Positions 43,557 through 52,324 of a stretch of 64,000 nucleotides of DNA are shown here, piece by piece. The first letter of the stretch is position 1. The number at the start of each line of letters is the position of its first letter. Source of the DNA: Prevotella sp. S7-1-8 (lineage in GTDB: Bacteria > Bacteroidota > Bacteroidia > Bacteroidales > Bacteroidaceae); assembly GCF_000758925.1 (NCBI RefSeq), contig NZ_JRNC01000034.1, positions 1 to 64,000 on the forward strand, given 5' to 3'. The translations under genes and the position numbers were made by a program. The notes beneath the pieces are model-generated. The model did no database searches and was not told the DNA's origin. It worked only from the letters and a program-made list of their open reading frames with translations.

Positions 43557-45785
43557 TCAGAACGGCATGCCGACAGCGAAATGAAAACAGAAATCGCGAC
43601 TGAACTTGGGATATAGCAACGGCCAATGCTCCCTGTGGGTGTCGTAGGCTGGGTTGACGGCTTTCATGCCCATGTCGAAACGGAGGATGAAGAAATTGAA
43701 GTTGAGGCGCAGGCCAAGACCATACCCCACAGCTACCTGCTTGTAAAACTCGTCTATCTTGAACTGTCCGCCCACCTGCTCAGCATAGTCGCGCAGTGTC
43801 CAAACGTTGCCCGCGTCGACAAAAAACGCGCCATTCAACTTCCAAAAGAGATACGTGCGATACTCGGCACTCAAGTATAGTTTCATGTCGCCAGTCTGGT
43901 TGATAAAGTCTATGCGTCCGTCTGTGCCACGATATTTACCCGGTCCAAGCGATCTCACGCTCCAAGCCCGCACGCCGTTGGCCCCACCGGCAAAGTAACG
44001 CTTCTCAAATGGCAGTATGGAGCTGTTGCCATAAGGCCACGCGAGGCCAAAATCGCCATGAAGCGCCAACTCGTTTCGGCTGTCAAACCGTATCAAGTGC
44101 GTGTAGTCAAAGTCGAATTTGAGATATTGCGCGTAAGCTATATTGAGAAAAGTGTATTGCCCACGGCGATTTTTGCCACTGCCCATGAGGCGCGACAAAA
44201 CGCTCAGCGCGCCGCCCGCCGTCTCCACATTGGCCCTCAAGGCATCCACGCCATCGCTATACGAGAGGCCAAAACCAGCCCTCATGATAAACAGATCCTC
44301 ATAGTTATAACGAAGTATGGCATTGCGGTTGGACGCGTTGTCAAGATAATCGCGCTTGAAAGTATCGCTTATCCAAGGCATATACACATAGTTGAGATCC
44401 GGAAAATCCACCCTGTAGGATATGTTTCGGTGAGGCATGGCCCATCTATAGCGCCAAGCTGACGAAAACACCCGGCGGTGAAACTCCGGCCGGTTCTGCA
44501 AGTCCCATGTCAACGACAGCTCGGAGGTGGCATTGCTTCGGCGGCGGGCAACGGTGGAAATGAACGGCGCGATGAACCGGGGAAACTGCAATTTAGTCTC
44601 GACGCCGTACTCCTCGTAGTTCTTGTCACGATAGCCCTCCAACCCCGTGATGGCCTCGAAAGCGCCGCGCAACTCCACGCTGAAAGTCTCGGCGCCACGA
44701 AAAATATTCCTGTTCTCATAGCTCAACGAGGCCGCGGCACCCAGGTTGCCGGCCGTATTGGTTCCCTCAGGCCGAAAAGACACAGACCGAGACTTACCCA
44801 TGCCAATATTGATGTCAACATCAAGGAGCGACGTGTCTGGCACCTCTTGGAAACGAATATCGGTATACCTCACCGCTTTCATACGGCCAAAACGGTTATA
44901 TGTTTTTTGCAAATCGGTGGCACAGAATAGCGCGCCTCGCTGAATGTACGTGTTGTTCTCAAGCACCCGCCGACGCAAGGGTAAGACACCGCCGTCGCTA
45001 TTCTGGAAGTTTATGTTCCTGATGGTGTATCTCGGGTGGAGCGTCTCCACCGAGGACCCATCGGCCTTAAAGCCCATCAGGTGGAGCGTCAAGCCTATGT
45101 CGCGACTGTTTGCCGCGGAGTCTGCTTGGTATTGTATGAAATCTTTGTGAAAACGGTAATAGCCCGAATCTTTCAATATCTTGGTGATGCGTTCCCGTTC
45201 CTCGTCGAGCCTGTCCACCGTGAAGCGGTCGCCGACGCGAAGCATGCTACCTTTGCTGTTATTTGGCGTGGCGCGCGCATAATTTCGAAGGATGGCTTTG
45301 ATACGCTCGTCCTTGATATCATAATCAACCCTGCTGATAAAATAAGGATCGCCAAGATGCAATATGTAGATGGCTTTAAGCTTCTTGCCGCTGACCTTTG
45401 TTCTCAAATCGACGCCAGCGTGCATGAATCCCATATTTCGCAAGGCCGTCCGCAAGTCGTCGACAGACCGCGCCGCTTGCTCCGCGTCATACAACACGGG
45501 AGCCTCCCCGGCGCGCCTAAGCGCTCGGTTTATCCATTTGGCGCTGTCATTGCCAGCCAACGCGTATGTGCCAAGCGGAATCTTGAAGAGCGAGAACCAT
45601 TTAGAATTGGCGTGTTGCCGTATATATGGAGTCAGCGACGATACGTCAACACGCTTGTCATCGCTTTTGATCTCCACGCTTTCCAACAAATAGCTATTGT
45701 CAGGTATGAGCCTCGAGGAGCCGCACGCCGATAACAGGCATACCAAAACGGACAAGTATAAGATATATTTTGTCTTCAATGACAC
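43557..45785 (-). CDS. TamL-type outer-membrane assembly lipoprotein (BamA/TamA superfamily)
   Basis: A lipoprotein signal (ILYLSVLVCLLSAC) is followed by POTRA-like domains (about 40-360) and a C-terminal Omp85 barrel (for example YFAGGANGVRAWSVRSLGPG and FFVDAGNVWTL). In Bacteroidetes TamL partners TamB in envelope biogenesis. No ATG is available: the frame opens with GTG at 45800, but this overlaps the -7 element (45800-45807), so GTG at 45785 is preferred (TTG at 45779 is also possible). The protein is about 742 residues. Confidence 0.85.
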   Translation of the reverse strand: MSLKTKYILYLSVLVCLLSACGSSRLIPDNSYLLESVEIKSDDKRVDVSSLTPYIRQHANSKWFSLFKIPLGTYALAGNDSAKWINRALRRAGEAPVLYDAEQAARSVDDLRTALRNMGFMHAGVDLRTKVSGKKLKAIYILHLGDPYFISRVDYDIKDERIKAILRNYARATPNNSKGSMLRVGDRFTVDRLDEERERITKILKDSGYYRFHKDFIQYQADSAANSRDIGLTLHLMGFKADGSSVETLHPRYTIRNINFQNSDGGVLPLRRRVLENNTYIQRGALFCATDLQKTYNRFGRMKAVRYTDIRFQEVPDTSLLDVDINIGMGKSRSVSFRPEGTNTAGNLGAAASLSYENRNIFRGAETFSVELRGAFEAITGLEGYRDKNYEEYGVETKLQFPRFIAPFISTVARRRSNATSELSLTWDLQNRPEFHRRVFSSAWRYRWAMPHRNISYRVDFPDLNYVYMPWISDTFKRDYLDNASNRNAILRYNYEDLFIMRAGFGLSYSDGVDALRANVETAGGALSVLSRLMGSGKNRRGQYTFLNIAYAQYLKFDFDYTHLIRFDSRNELALHGDFGLAWPYGNSSILPFEKRYFAGGANGVRAWSVRSLGPGKYRGTDGRIDFINQTGDMKLYLSAEYRTYLFWKLNGAFFVDAGNVWTLRDYAEQVGGQFKIDEFYKQVAVGYGLGLRLNFNFFILRFDMGMKAVNPAYDTHREHWPLLYPKFSRDFCFHFAVGMPF

Positions 45786-45799
45786 GACTTTTAAAGTCA

Positions 45800-45807
45800 C
45801 AAAGGTA
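45800..45807 (-). promoter_or_regulatory. -7 element of the TamL gene
   Basis: TACCTTTG on the minus strand, divergent from the TrmH promoter 66 bp away. Confidence 0.6.
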
Positions 45808-45872
45808 ATAGTTTTTGTCCACAGATAGCATCTATTAACATAGATTTTTCCACGTCTTACAAAAGTATTAGG

Positions 45873-45880
45873 TATCTTTG
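45873..45880 (+). promoter_or_regulatory. -7 element 4 nt before the TrmH-family start
   Basis: TATCTTTG, then CAAT, then ATG. This spacing predicts a leaderless mRNA. Confidence 0.65.
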
Positions 45881-45884
45881 CAAT

Positions 45885-46664
45885 ATGATAAGCAAGGCTG
45901 TCATCAAATACGTGCGCTCGTTAGAGCTGAAAAAAAACAGGCTGCGCGAGGGGCTCTTCGTGGCCGAGGGTCCCAAGGTGGTGGGCGACATCGGCATGGC
46001 GACCGCCCCCACAATGATCATCGCCACGGCCGAATGGTTAACCAAACATCCTGACGCACGCGAGAAATGGCCTCGTGCCGAACTGCTTGAGGCGAGCGAG
46101 ACGGAGCTGAGCAAGGTGTCGCTCATGCGACACCCACAGCAAATCGTCGGCGTGTTTGGCATGTTTGACCAAGAAGACAGCGAGCCATGTGGCAGGCTTC
46201 CAAACTCAGAATTGTGCTTGGCGCTCGACGACATACAAGACCCCGGAAACCTCGGCACCATCATCCGGGTGGCTGATTGGTTTGGCATTGGGCATATTTT
46301 CTGCTCAAAGGACACGGCCGACATGTACAACCCTAAGGTGGTACAAGCCACCATGGGCAGCATAGCCCGCGTGAGACTGCGATACACAGACCTCAAGCAG
46401 CTCATTGGCGCCCTGCCACCAAGCACGCCGGTCTATGGCACCACTCTCGACGGCCATGACATTTACGACGAAGACTTGCAACCACGAGGGCTCATCGTCA
46501 TGGGCAACGAGGGTAAAGGCATATCCCCCGAAATACGAAAAATGGTGAGCGGGCGTCTCCTCATACCAAATTATCCAATAGGCAGGCAAACGGCGGAAAG
46601 CCTCAACGTGGCCATTGCCACGGCCATTGTTTGCGCCGAGTTCAGAAGAAGAAAAACATTATAA
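45885..46664 (+). CDS. TrmH/SpoU family RNA 2'-O-methyltransferase
   Basis: The 259-residue SPOUT-class enzyme starts MISKAVIKYVRSLELKKNR, with an N-terminal substrate-binding domain and the knotted methyltransferase motifs: LCLALDDIQDPGNLGTIIR, LIVMGNEGKGIS and IPNYPIGRQTAESLNVAIA. It methylates ribose in tRNA or rRNA; the exact target is not readable. The start codon is 4 nt after the -7 element. Confidence 0.92.
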   Translation: MISKAVIKYVRSLELKKNRLREGLFVAEGPKVVGDIGMATAPTMIIATAEWLTKHPDAREKWPRAELLEASETELSKVSLMRHPQQIVGVFGMFDQEDSEPCGRLPNSELCLALDDIQDPGNLGTIIRVADWFGIGHIFCSKDTADMYNPKVVQATMGSIARVRLRYTDLKQLIGALPPSTPVYGTTLDGHDIYDEDLQPRGLIVMGNEGKGISPEIRKMVSGRLLIPNYPIGRQTAESLNVAIATAIVCAEFRRRKTL

Positions 46665-46667
46665 GAT

Positions 46668-47549
46668 ATGGAAACAGAGCTATATAAAACGCGTGGCTTG
46701 GCCAAATGTGTCAAAGCCGCGTACGAACTTTTCTGTGGCAACCTGAAAACCATCATTCGCCTCACGTGGATGCCGGCCCTGCTGCTGGGCGTCTGCGCAG
46801 CGGCAGGCCAACTGCTCGCGTCAAGCGAAGTGTTTGCGAACATGGTTGGAGGACATACCCCAAAATTATTGACAATCGCGCCTATCGGCATAATCTTGGC
46901 CATAGCCATCTTGACAGGCGTCACATGGCTGGGGGCGAGAATGGCAACGCTACTAAACGACGCGACATTCAAGACAAACCTTGCTCGCATGGCAAAACTC
47001 GTGGGCCTGATAACAGTAATAGCTATAGCCCTCGCCATAACGCTATTGGCCATTGGCTCCATGCCTCTCATTGCGCCCGACACCATCGTGACGCCACAAA
47101 AAGTCTGGTTAGCGATGGCACTACCTACGCTCGTGGCGATGGTGGCATGCGTCGTCTTGCTTCCCATCGCTTACACCATGATGAAGTATTGCATAGAGAC
47201 GGAAACAAAATTAGGAGCTATTTTTGGCAAGCCTTATCGCCAAGGATGGCGATATTGGGCGTTTTTGTTCACACTATCGCTATTAGTGTCTATCATTATG
47301 GGCATCATCGCCGCGGTCATAAAAATGCCAATAGTCATCACGGTGATGGCAGACGCCATTAGCTTGCAAGGACAGGCGATGGGCGATGAGAGTGGGCTAC
47401 CCACCTATTTCAGCGCGATAGTTGTCTTGGCCAACATCATTGGCGCGTTCGTGTGGTGCTACGTCGCGACATGGGGGCTATTGGTCTTTTACTACGCCTA
47501 TGGCTCCATCGAGGCTAAATTAAAACTAAAAGATAGTTCCGAAAATTAA
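46668..47549 (+). CDS. Six-helix membrane protein, unknown
   Basis: The 293-residue protein has six hydrophobic segments (about 30-52, 65-92, 108-130, 146-172, 200-222 and 240-268). The N-terminus (KTRGLAKCVKAAYELFCGNL) is amphipathic. No family is recognised. It starts 3 nt after the TrmH-family gene and is co-transcribed with it. Confidence 0.75.
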   Translation: METELYKTRGLAKCVKAAYELFCGNLKTIIRLTWMPALLLGVCAAAGQLLASSEVFANMVGGHTPKLLTIAPIGIILAIAILTGVTWLGARMATLLNDATFKTNLARMAKLVGLITVIAIALAITLLAIGSMPLIAPDTIVTPQKVWLAMALPTLVAMVACVVLLPIAYTMMKYCIETETKLGAIFGKPYRQGWRYWAFLFTLSLLVSIIMGIIAAVIKMPIVITVMADAISLQGQAMGDESGLPTYFSAIVVLANIIGAFVWCYVATWGLLVFYYAYGSIEAKLKLKDSSEN

Positions 47550-48368
47550 CGACGCACACAAAAGCAAGCGAAGCTAAAATAGCATATCGCCGTCTTTTGC
47601 TCTCTTTTAGGCTCAAGGCTTGAGCTCGCTCAAGCGGCAGGCATGTCGCGCTTGCTCCCCAACATTACAAACCAACCGAAAATGCAAGCGTGGCATAAAG
47701 CGCGCCCACCAAGCGACGCAATGGCTTGTGTCAATAAAAAATCATAAAAACAGCCCCCTTTCAACAGTGCCTTTTAGAACCGTTTTTATTGTTCCGGCAC
47801 TCCTCTCCCACCAATCATGGCGCGTGTTCCATGCACCGCGCAATGCCTTTGATGTTTATTCTCACGCCATACAGGCCTTTACCGCCACGCGTTTAAGTGC
47901 TCTTCGCCACGTGTTTAAGGCCCAACGGCATGGCCATTAAGCGTCAAACACAACACACGACGCCAACAATCAAGACAAAACCAAGACATGCAAACGCATA
48001 CAATCCTGATTGACAACGAAATGGCGAAAACATGAATTTTGGCCGTTTTTATCAACAATGGGCTTCTATTTTTTAAATACGCTCTGTATTTTAAAGATTG
48101 AGTCATTTTTTTTCACAAAAGAAATTGTTACATACCCCAAAATCATGCCATCTTCAACATGGCACGCCACGACGCGCTTTTATTGCCATTTTACCGCGTA
48201 TTGGCAGGGCGCGGCAAATGTACACGCCACCTCTTCAAACCAACAGACAGGCAGAGGACGCCAAGATGATGGTGGCGGCGGCTAACGCTGGATGCCTGTT
48301 TATAATGCCAGGCAAGCGATGAGTGGAAAAAACAATGGTTAAAATTTGGGACTTTCAAAATTAATCAT
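47550..48368. other. Gene-free stretch of about 820 nt
   Basis: No coding feature was supported. It contains a 7-bp hairpin (47618-47635) and the words CGTTTAAG and GTGTTTAAGG at 47889-47920, similar to the palindrome at 24561-24585. The block ATAAAAAATCATAAAAACAG near 47734 resembles ATAAAAAATCACGAAAACAG near 24421. A minus-strand -7-like element lies at about 48215-48222 with no gene after it. Confidence 0.45.
47618..47635. repeat. Hairpin downstream of the membrane protein gene
   Basis: GCTTGAG and CTCAAGC flank CTCG. It lies 69 nt after the stop and has no following T run; it may contribute to weak termination. Confidence 0.4.
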
Positions 48369-48376
48369 TAATTTTG
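48369..48376 (+). promoter_or_regulatory. -7 element of tRNA-Cys
   Basis: TAATTTTG, 23 nt before the tRNA. Confidence 0.6.
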
Positions 48377-48399
48377 CACTTGCTTTAACACAAAGTCTT

Positions 48400-48473
48400 G
48401 GTGCCTTGTCCGAACGGTCAGGTAACGGTCTGCAAAACCGTTCAAGGCGGTTCGACTCCGCCAGGCACCTCCA
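48400..48473 (+). tRNA. tRNA-Cys (GCA)
   Basis: The acceptor arms GGTGCCT and AGGCACC pair fully, the anticodon loop CTGCAAA gives anticodon GCA, the T-arm GGCGGTTCGACTCCGCC is standard, the discriminator is T (U73, a cysteine identity base) and CCA is encoded. Transcribed alone, with promoter and terminator. Confidence 0.97.
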
Positions 48474-48508
48474 ACGGAAATCCAACTATTGGATTTCCGT
48501 TTTTTTAT
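48474..48508 (+). terminator. Rho-independent terminator of tRNA-Cys
   Basis: AACGGAAATCCAA pairs with TTGGATTTCCGTT and is followed by T residues, directly after the CCA end. Confidence 0.85.
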
Positions 48509-48520
48509 CAACGCCACCCT

Positions 48521-48564
48521 ATAAAAAGAAAACGCAAGAACGCCATAAAAATGACATTCTTGCG
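48521..48564 (-). terminator. Rho-independent terminator of the C69 dipeptidase gene
   Basis: On the minus strand CGCAAGAA pairs with TTCTTGCG across a 16-nt loop, followed by TTTTCTTTTT, 38 nt after the stop codon. Confidence 0.75.
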
Positions 48565-48601
48565 ATTAATAATTTTATTTGGATTAAATCTGACAATAGC
48601 T

Positions 48602-50236
48602 TTACAGCTCTATGCGCTTACTGGCTTGTTGGTACAATTTCTTGCGGAATGGCTGTGGAAATCCCGGACGTTCCACGCGTGCGCCAGTACCCTCCGGGGT
48701 GCGCTTGAATTGTCCATTCACCTCTGGCTTGACAGCCATGTCATTGTATTTGACAATGAGATAGTAAGCCAAACGCTGCCAACGGCTCAACATTTGAGCG
48801 GCCTTGGCGTTGCTATAGTCGTTGAGGTATTTGATAGCGGCATGGGGATTGTCCTTATACAGCGCCACAGCCTTGTCCTCAACAGATTTTTGAGCGGCAA
48901 AATAACTTTGCTCAAGCGAGTCGCGCACGGCCTTCAAACTGGGGAACATGAGCGAATAGCGTGGATAAACCATGTTGCTCACCCAGTTGCAAACCCAAAA
49001 AGCATTGTCCATAGAGAATGTGACAGCGCCGGCGCCCGGCGTGTTGTAACACTTGGGTTGCACGGTGTTACCACAATAAACAGGAGTGTAAGCCACCATG
49101 TTGCCATCATCGTTGCCAAACCAAAGCACACCACCTATCTCGCGAGGAAGCCAGCCGCGCATCTGGGACACATAGCTAAAGGCTGTTTGTTGCGTGCTGG
49201 TAGGACGCTCGTTGAAGCATTTTTTCCCGTCAACCTCATAGAACAGGGGAGTTGGCCGATATGGCATTTGCCAAATACCGCCACCTATATCAGCACTGTC
49301 AAGCGCCATTGGCGTGCCCTCGTAGTGGTCGCGCATGGCCGTCTCAAGATCTTGCACGCTGAGTTTGTGGTCGGGGACTATCCACAATGGCATGTCCTCG
49401 GCATTCTCGTCCCTGCCTAAAGCCCACGGCAAATAACGGTCCATCCCCTTGACAAAACGATTGAAAAAAGACCACACACGAGCGTCGCAAATGCGCCTTC
49501 CGGAGAAGTCGGGCTTGGCATATGCCATTTTCCAGCTGAAATCGGCATCCTTGCCCTTGTACCACCCTTTTTTGCGAGCAAAGCTAACCACATCCTTGGA
49601 ATACATCACGTTGGCCTTGTCTTTCATGTCAAACTTGCCTATACGGCTCTGGTTGGCATGTCCGCAGATGGCATTGTCGGGTACGCGGAGCGCCACCCAA
49701 ACCACACTCTTGGAGTTTGGGCCCTTGCCCATCATCTCCATAATCCACGCTTCGTTGGGATCGCATATAGTGAAGGTCTCACCACTGGAATAATAACCAT
49801 AAGTCTCGGCCAACGTGGTCATCACCTTGATGGCCTCTCTCGCAGTCTTTGAGCGTTGCAAAGCAAGGTAGATGAGAGAACCGTAATCGATAAGACCGGA
49901 AGGATCTACCATCTCCTTGCGGCCTCCATAGGTGGTCTCGCCAATGGTAACCTGATACTCATTGATGTTGCCTATGACATTATAAGTTTCTGAAGCCTCT
50001 GGAATTTCGCCAAGATACTTATGTGTATCCCAATCCACGATTTTCCGCATCTCACCCTTGGCGTGCTTGCCAGCGGGGAAATGACACAAGCCTATGAACA
50101 TGCCATAGTCGTCAGCGTTATAAGTACACATCACCGAGCCGTCGGCAGAGGCTTTCTTGCCAACGATAAAATTGGTGCAGGCCGATGCGTAAGAGACAAC
50201 GGCGAGCGCAGCTACTGTTAATAAATATTTTTTCAT
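48602..50236 (-). CDS. Secreted C69 family dipeptidase
   Basis: The 544-residue protein has a signal peptide ending ...SYASA, and the next residue is Cys20 (CTNFIVGKKASADGS). In family C69 this Cys becomes the N-terminal nucleophile after cleavage. GGRKEMVDPSGLIDYGSLIY, YGYYSSGETFTICDPNEAW and GHANQSRIG match the PepD-like N-terminal nucleophile hydrolase fold. It would cleave dipeptides in the periplasm, fitting a peptide-using Bacteroidales. Monocistronic. Confidence 0.92.
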   Translation of the reverse strand: MKKYLLTVAALAVVSYASACTNFIVGKKASADGSVMCTYNADDYGMFIGLCHFPAGKHAKGEMRKIVDWDTHKYLGEIPEASETYNVIGNINEYQVTIGETTYGGRKEMVDPSGLIDYGSLIYLALQRSKTAREAIKVMTTLAETYGYYSSGETFTICDPNEAWIMEMMGKGPNSKSVVWVALRVPDNAICGHANQSRIGKFDMKDKANVMYSKDVVSFARKKGWYKGKDADFSWKMAYAKPDFSGRRICDARVWSFFNRFVKGMDRYLPWALGRDENAEDMPLWIVPDHKLSVQDLETAMRDHYEGTPMALDSADIGGGIWQMPYRPTPLFYEVDGKKCFNERPTSTQQTAFSYVSQMRGWLPREIGGVLWFGNDDGNMVAYTPVYCGNTVQPKCYNTPGAGAVTFSMDNAFWVCNWVSNMVYPRYSLMFPSLKAVRDSLEQSYFAAQKSVEDKAVALYKDNPHAAIKYLNDYSNAKAAQMLSRWQRLAYYLIVKYNDMAVKPEVNGQFKRTPEGTGARVERPGFPQPFRKKLYQQASKRIEL

Positions 50237-50269
50237 AGCGTGTTGAAGGTTTAAAAAATATTAGTTGTA

Positions 50270-50277
50270 CAAAATTA
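50270..50277 (-). promoter_or_regulatory. -7 element of the C69 dipeptidase gene
   Basis: TAATTTTG on the minus strand, 33 nt before the start codon. Confidence 0.6.
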
Positions 50278-50283
50278 TATTTG

Positions 50284-51198
50284 TTATCGAAAATCTCGCT
50301 CGGCAAGGGAGGCCGGACGTTTAGTGCGTCGCGCGGAACGCGTACTTTGCGAGTCGCGGCTCAAACTGTCGTATGGCGAAGGCGGCGCAAGCCCATCCCC
50401 CTTGGCTTTACGCTTGTCAACTCTGCATTTGAACAAGTGTATATGGCTCACGCTCATGAGTTGCATAGTGGACATGGACGCGCCCGCCTGGCAGTTTTTA
50501 TTGAGAAGGAAAAAACCGACAATCCGCTTGATACCCAACGTGTCGTCGTCCGCGATGGAGAGCGATTGCGTCGAGGATGAGGAAAGGTGGAGCACATTGG
50601 ATGCGACACTGTCGTTTTTATACACCACCGCCATGTTCAAGATACCGTCCCTTACGCCATCTTGAAAGATAAAGTCCGTGTTGCAAGCAAGCACAAAAGA
50701 GTCTCCTTTGCGAAACGTTGAGTCTGGGGTATAAGTAAACGTATAAATATTATAAGGAGAGAAAGGTATCAATGCGAGAGAAGTCTCACCCTGCCAAATA
50801 TCCACGGTGTCTCCAGAGGCGCTTGCTCTCCCAAGCCCAGCCAAAGCACCTTCAGATGACCCTAGCTCTCGAGCCTTGTCCTCCATACGTTCCGCCAAAC
50901 GTTTATATATGTCTTGAAGCCTACTCGTATGGCGCATGTAATAAACCATCGAAGAGTCGAAATCGGCTTCGCTGATACCATATTTCTTCAATACGGCAGC
51001 ACGATAAGCCACAAGATTAAAGTCGTAATTATTATCGTCTTGACGTGCCATGGCTTCTGCCAAATGAAAATCGTAGAGCAAATTTTCCATCTCTTTTTCC
51101 GAAAGATACTTTGAAGGCACAGACGGTTTGCACCCCAAAAACAGCCCCATCGCGAATAGAGCTATGGCCAAGACGAATGTCGCTCCACGCTGTTTCAT
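50284..51198 (-). CDS. DUF4296 lipoprotein
   Basis: The 304-residue protein has a lipoprotein signal (LALFAMGLFLGC-like, Cys about 23) and the DUF4296 helical region (LSEKEMENLLYDFHLAEAMA, VLKKYGISEADFDSSMVYY). The C-terminal half is beta-rich with an Arg/Ser-rich end (SLSRDSQSTRSARRTKRPAS). Function unknown. It follows lspA by 2 nt and is the last gene of the IleRS operon. Bacteroidetes commonly pair the two genes. Confidence 0.85.
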   Translation of the reverse strand: MKQRGATFVLAIALFAMGLFLGCKPSVPSKYLSEKEMENLLYDFHLAEAMARQDDNNYDFNLVAYRAAVLKKYGISEADFDSSMVYYMRHTSRLQDIYKRLAERMEDKARELGSSEGALAGLGRASASGDTVDIWQGETSLALIPFSPYNIYTFTYTPDSTFRKGDSFVLACNTDFIFQDGVRDGILNMAVVYKNDSVASNVLHLSSSSTQSLSIADDDTLGIKRIVGFFLLNKNCQAGASMSTMQLMSVSHIHLFKCRVDKRKAKGDGLAPPSPYDSLSRDSQSTRSARRTKRPASLAERDFR

Positions 51199-51200
51199 AT

Positions 51201-51872
51201 TTATTCTTCTGAGTCTATGGTTTGATTGGCCGCGCTTTGTTCCGTATCAGGATTGGCCTTGGTGTCAAAGTCCTTTCGGCAAAACAGCAGCAAGCAAATG
51301 ACTCCCACCGTAATGCAGGCGTCGGCAAAATTGAATACCGGCGAGAAAAACACGAAATCATTGCCTCCAAAGAAAGGAACCCAGTTTGGCCAAGTGGTTT
51401 GAATGATCGGAAAATAAAACATATCGACAACCTTTCCCATCAGGAAAGATGAATATCCTGAGCCGAAAGGCACAAAATAAGAGATATAATAGGGAGACGA
51501 CGCCGAAAAGACAAGCCCGTAAAACATGGAGTCGAAGATATTGCCAGCGGCCCCTGCCACGATCATAGAAAGAAAAATAATATAGCGCGTCCTGGCTTGC
51601 CGTCTCACCATGCGCCATATATACCACCCTATTGCACTTATGGCGATGACGCGAAGAAGGCTCAAAGCGAGCTTGTTGATAAACGTCATGCCGTACGCCA
51701 TGCCGTTGTTTTCAATGAAATAAATGTAAAACCAATCGGCCACATGAATGGACTCGCCCAATGACATGCTGGTCTTGACCTCTATTTTAATGAGTTGGTC
51801 TATGACAAGGATCGCTATTATCAGTATCCAAGCCATTCGGCCATCAGTCATAAAAGTCTTTTTTTTCTTCAT
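51201..51872 (-). CDS. lspA: Lipoprotein signal peptidase (signal peptidase II)
   Basis: From MKKKKTFMTDGRMAWILIIA the 223-residue membrane protease has four hydrophobic helices and the aspartate dyad: VAGAAGNIFDSMFYG and FNFADACITVGVICL. It removes signal peptides from prolipoproteins; several such substrates lie in this window. It is longer than E. coli LspA (164) because of an inserted loop between the Asp motifs (SSPYYISYFVPFGSGYSSF), common in Bacteroidetes. The start at 51872 is chosen over an earlier frame opening that overlaps the upstream gene. Confidence 0.93.
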   Translation of the reverse strand: MKKKKTFMTDGRMAWILIIAILVIDQLIKIEVKTSMSLGESIHVADWFYIYFIENNGMAYGMTFINKLALSLLRVIAISAIGWYIWRMVRRQARTRYIIFLSMIVAGAAGNIFDSMFYGLVFSASSPYYISYFVPFGSGYSSFLMGKVVDMFYFPIIQTTWPNWVPFFGGNDFVFFSPVFNFADACITVGVICLLLFCRKDFDTKANPDTEQSAANQTIDSEE

Positions 51873-51876
51873 GGTC

Positions 51877-52257
51877 TTATTTGTTTCTTGCGTTCTTGGA
51901 AGCCACGCTGAGCGTTGCGTGAGGCACCACACGCAATCGTTCTTTTGGTATTAACTCACCCGTAACGCGGTCTATTCCGTAGGTCTTGTTCTGAATTCTA
52001 ACAAGCGCGGCCTCCAATCCTTGTATAAACTTTTGTTGACGCTGGGCCGTTTGAATAAGATTTTCACGCTCAATGACCTGCGTTCCCTCCTCTATAATCT
52101 TATAGGTTGGAGCCGTGTCATCGTCATTATTACTGTCAGCATTCATCAACTGGCGCATGGCGTCGTTGTAAATGCTTCTCGCTATCTTAAGCTTATCATT
52201 GATAATTCCACGAAACTCTTCAAGATCTTCGTCAGAATAACGTGCTTTTATTTCCAT
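51877..52257 (-). CDS. DksA/TraR-like regulator without zinc cysteines
   Basis: From MEIKARYSDEDLEEFRGI the 126-residue protein has the coiled-coil and C-terminal globular layout of DksA/TraR: FIQGLEAALVRIQNKTYGID, then RVTGELIPKERLRVVPHATLS. All four positions used for zinc in E. coli DksA lack Cys (YGIDRVTGELI, ATLSVASK). Members of this family bind the RNA polymerase secondary channel. It sits between ileS and lspA, separated by 67 and 4 nt. Confidence 0.85.
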   Translation of the reverse strand: MEIKARYSDEDLEEFRGIINDKLKIARSIYNDAMRQLMNADSNNDDDTAPTYKIIEEGTQVIERENLIQTAQRQQKFIQGLEAALVRIQNKTYGIDRVTGELIPKERLRVVPHATLSVASKNARNK

Positions 52258-52324
52258 TAAAAAAAATAAAATTATATGTTTTGCCAGCACGGTCGTAACA
52301 TGGACCATACTGGCAAACACAATG

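Noticed and set aside
48398..49420. 340-codon plus-strand frame running through tRNA-Cys into the C69 gene
   Set aside because: It covers the tRNA and terminator and is antisense to a well-supported dipeptidase; no protein-like features.
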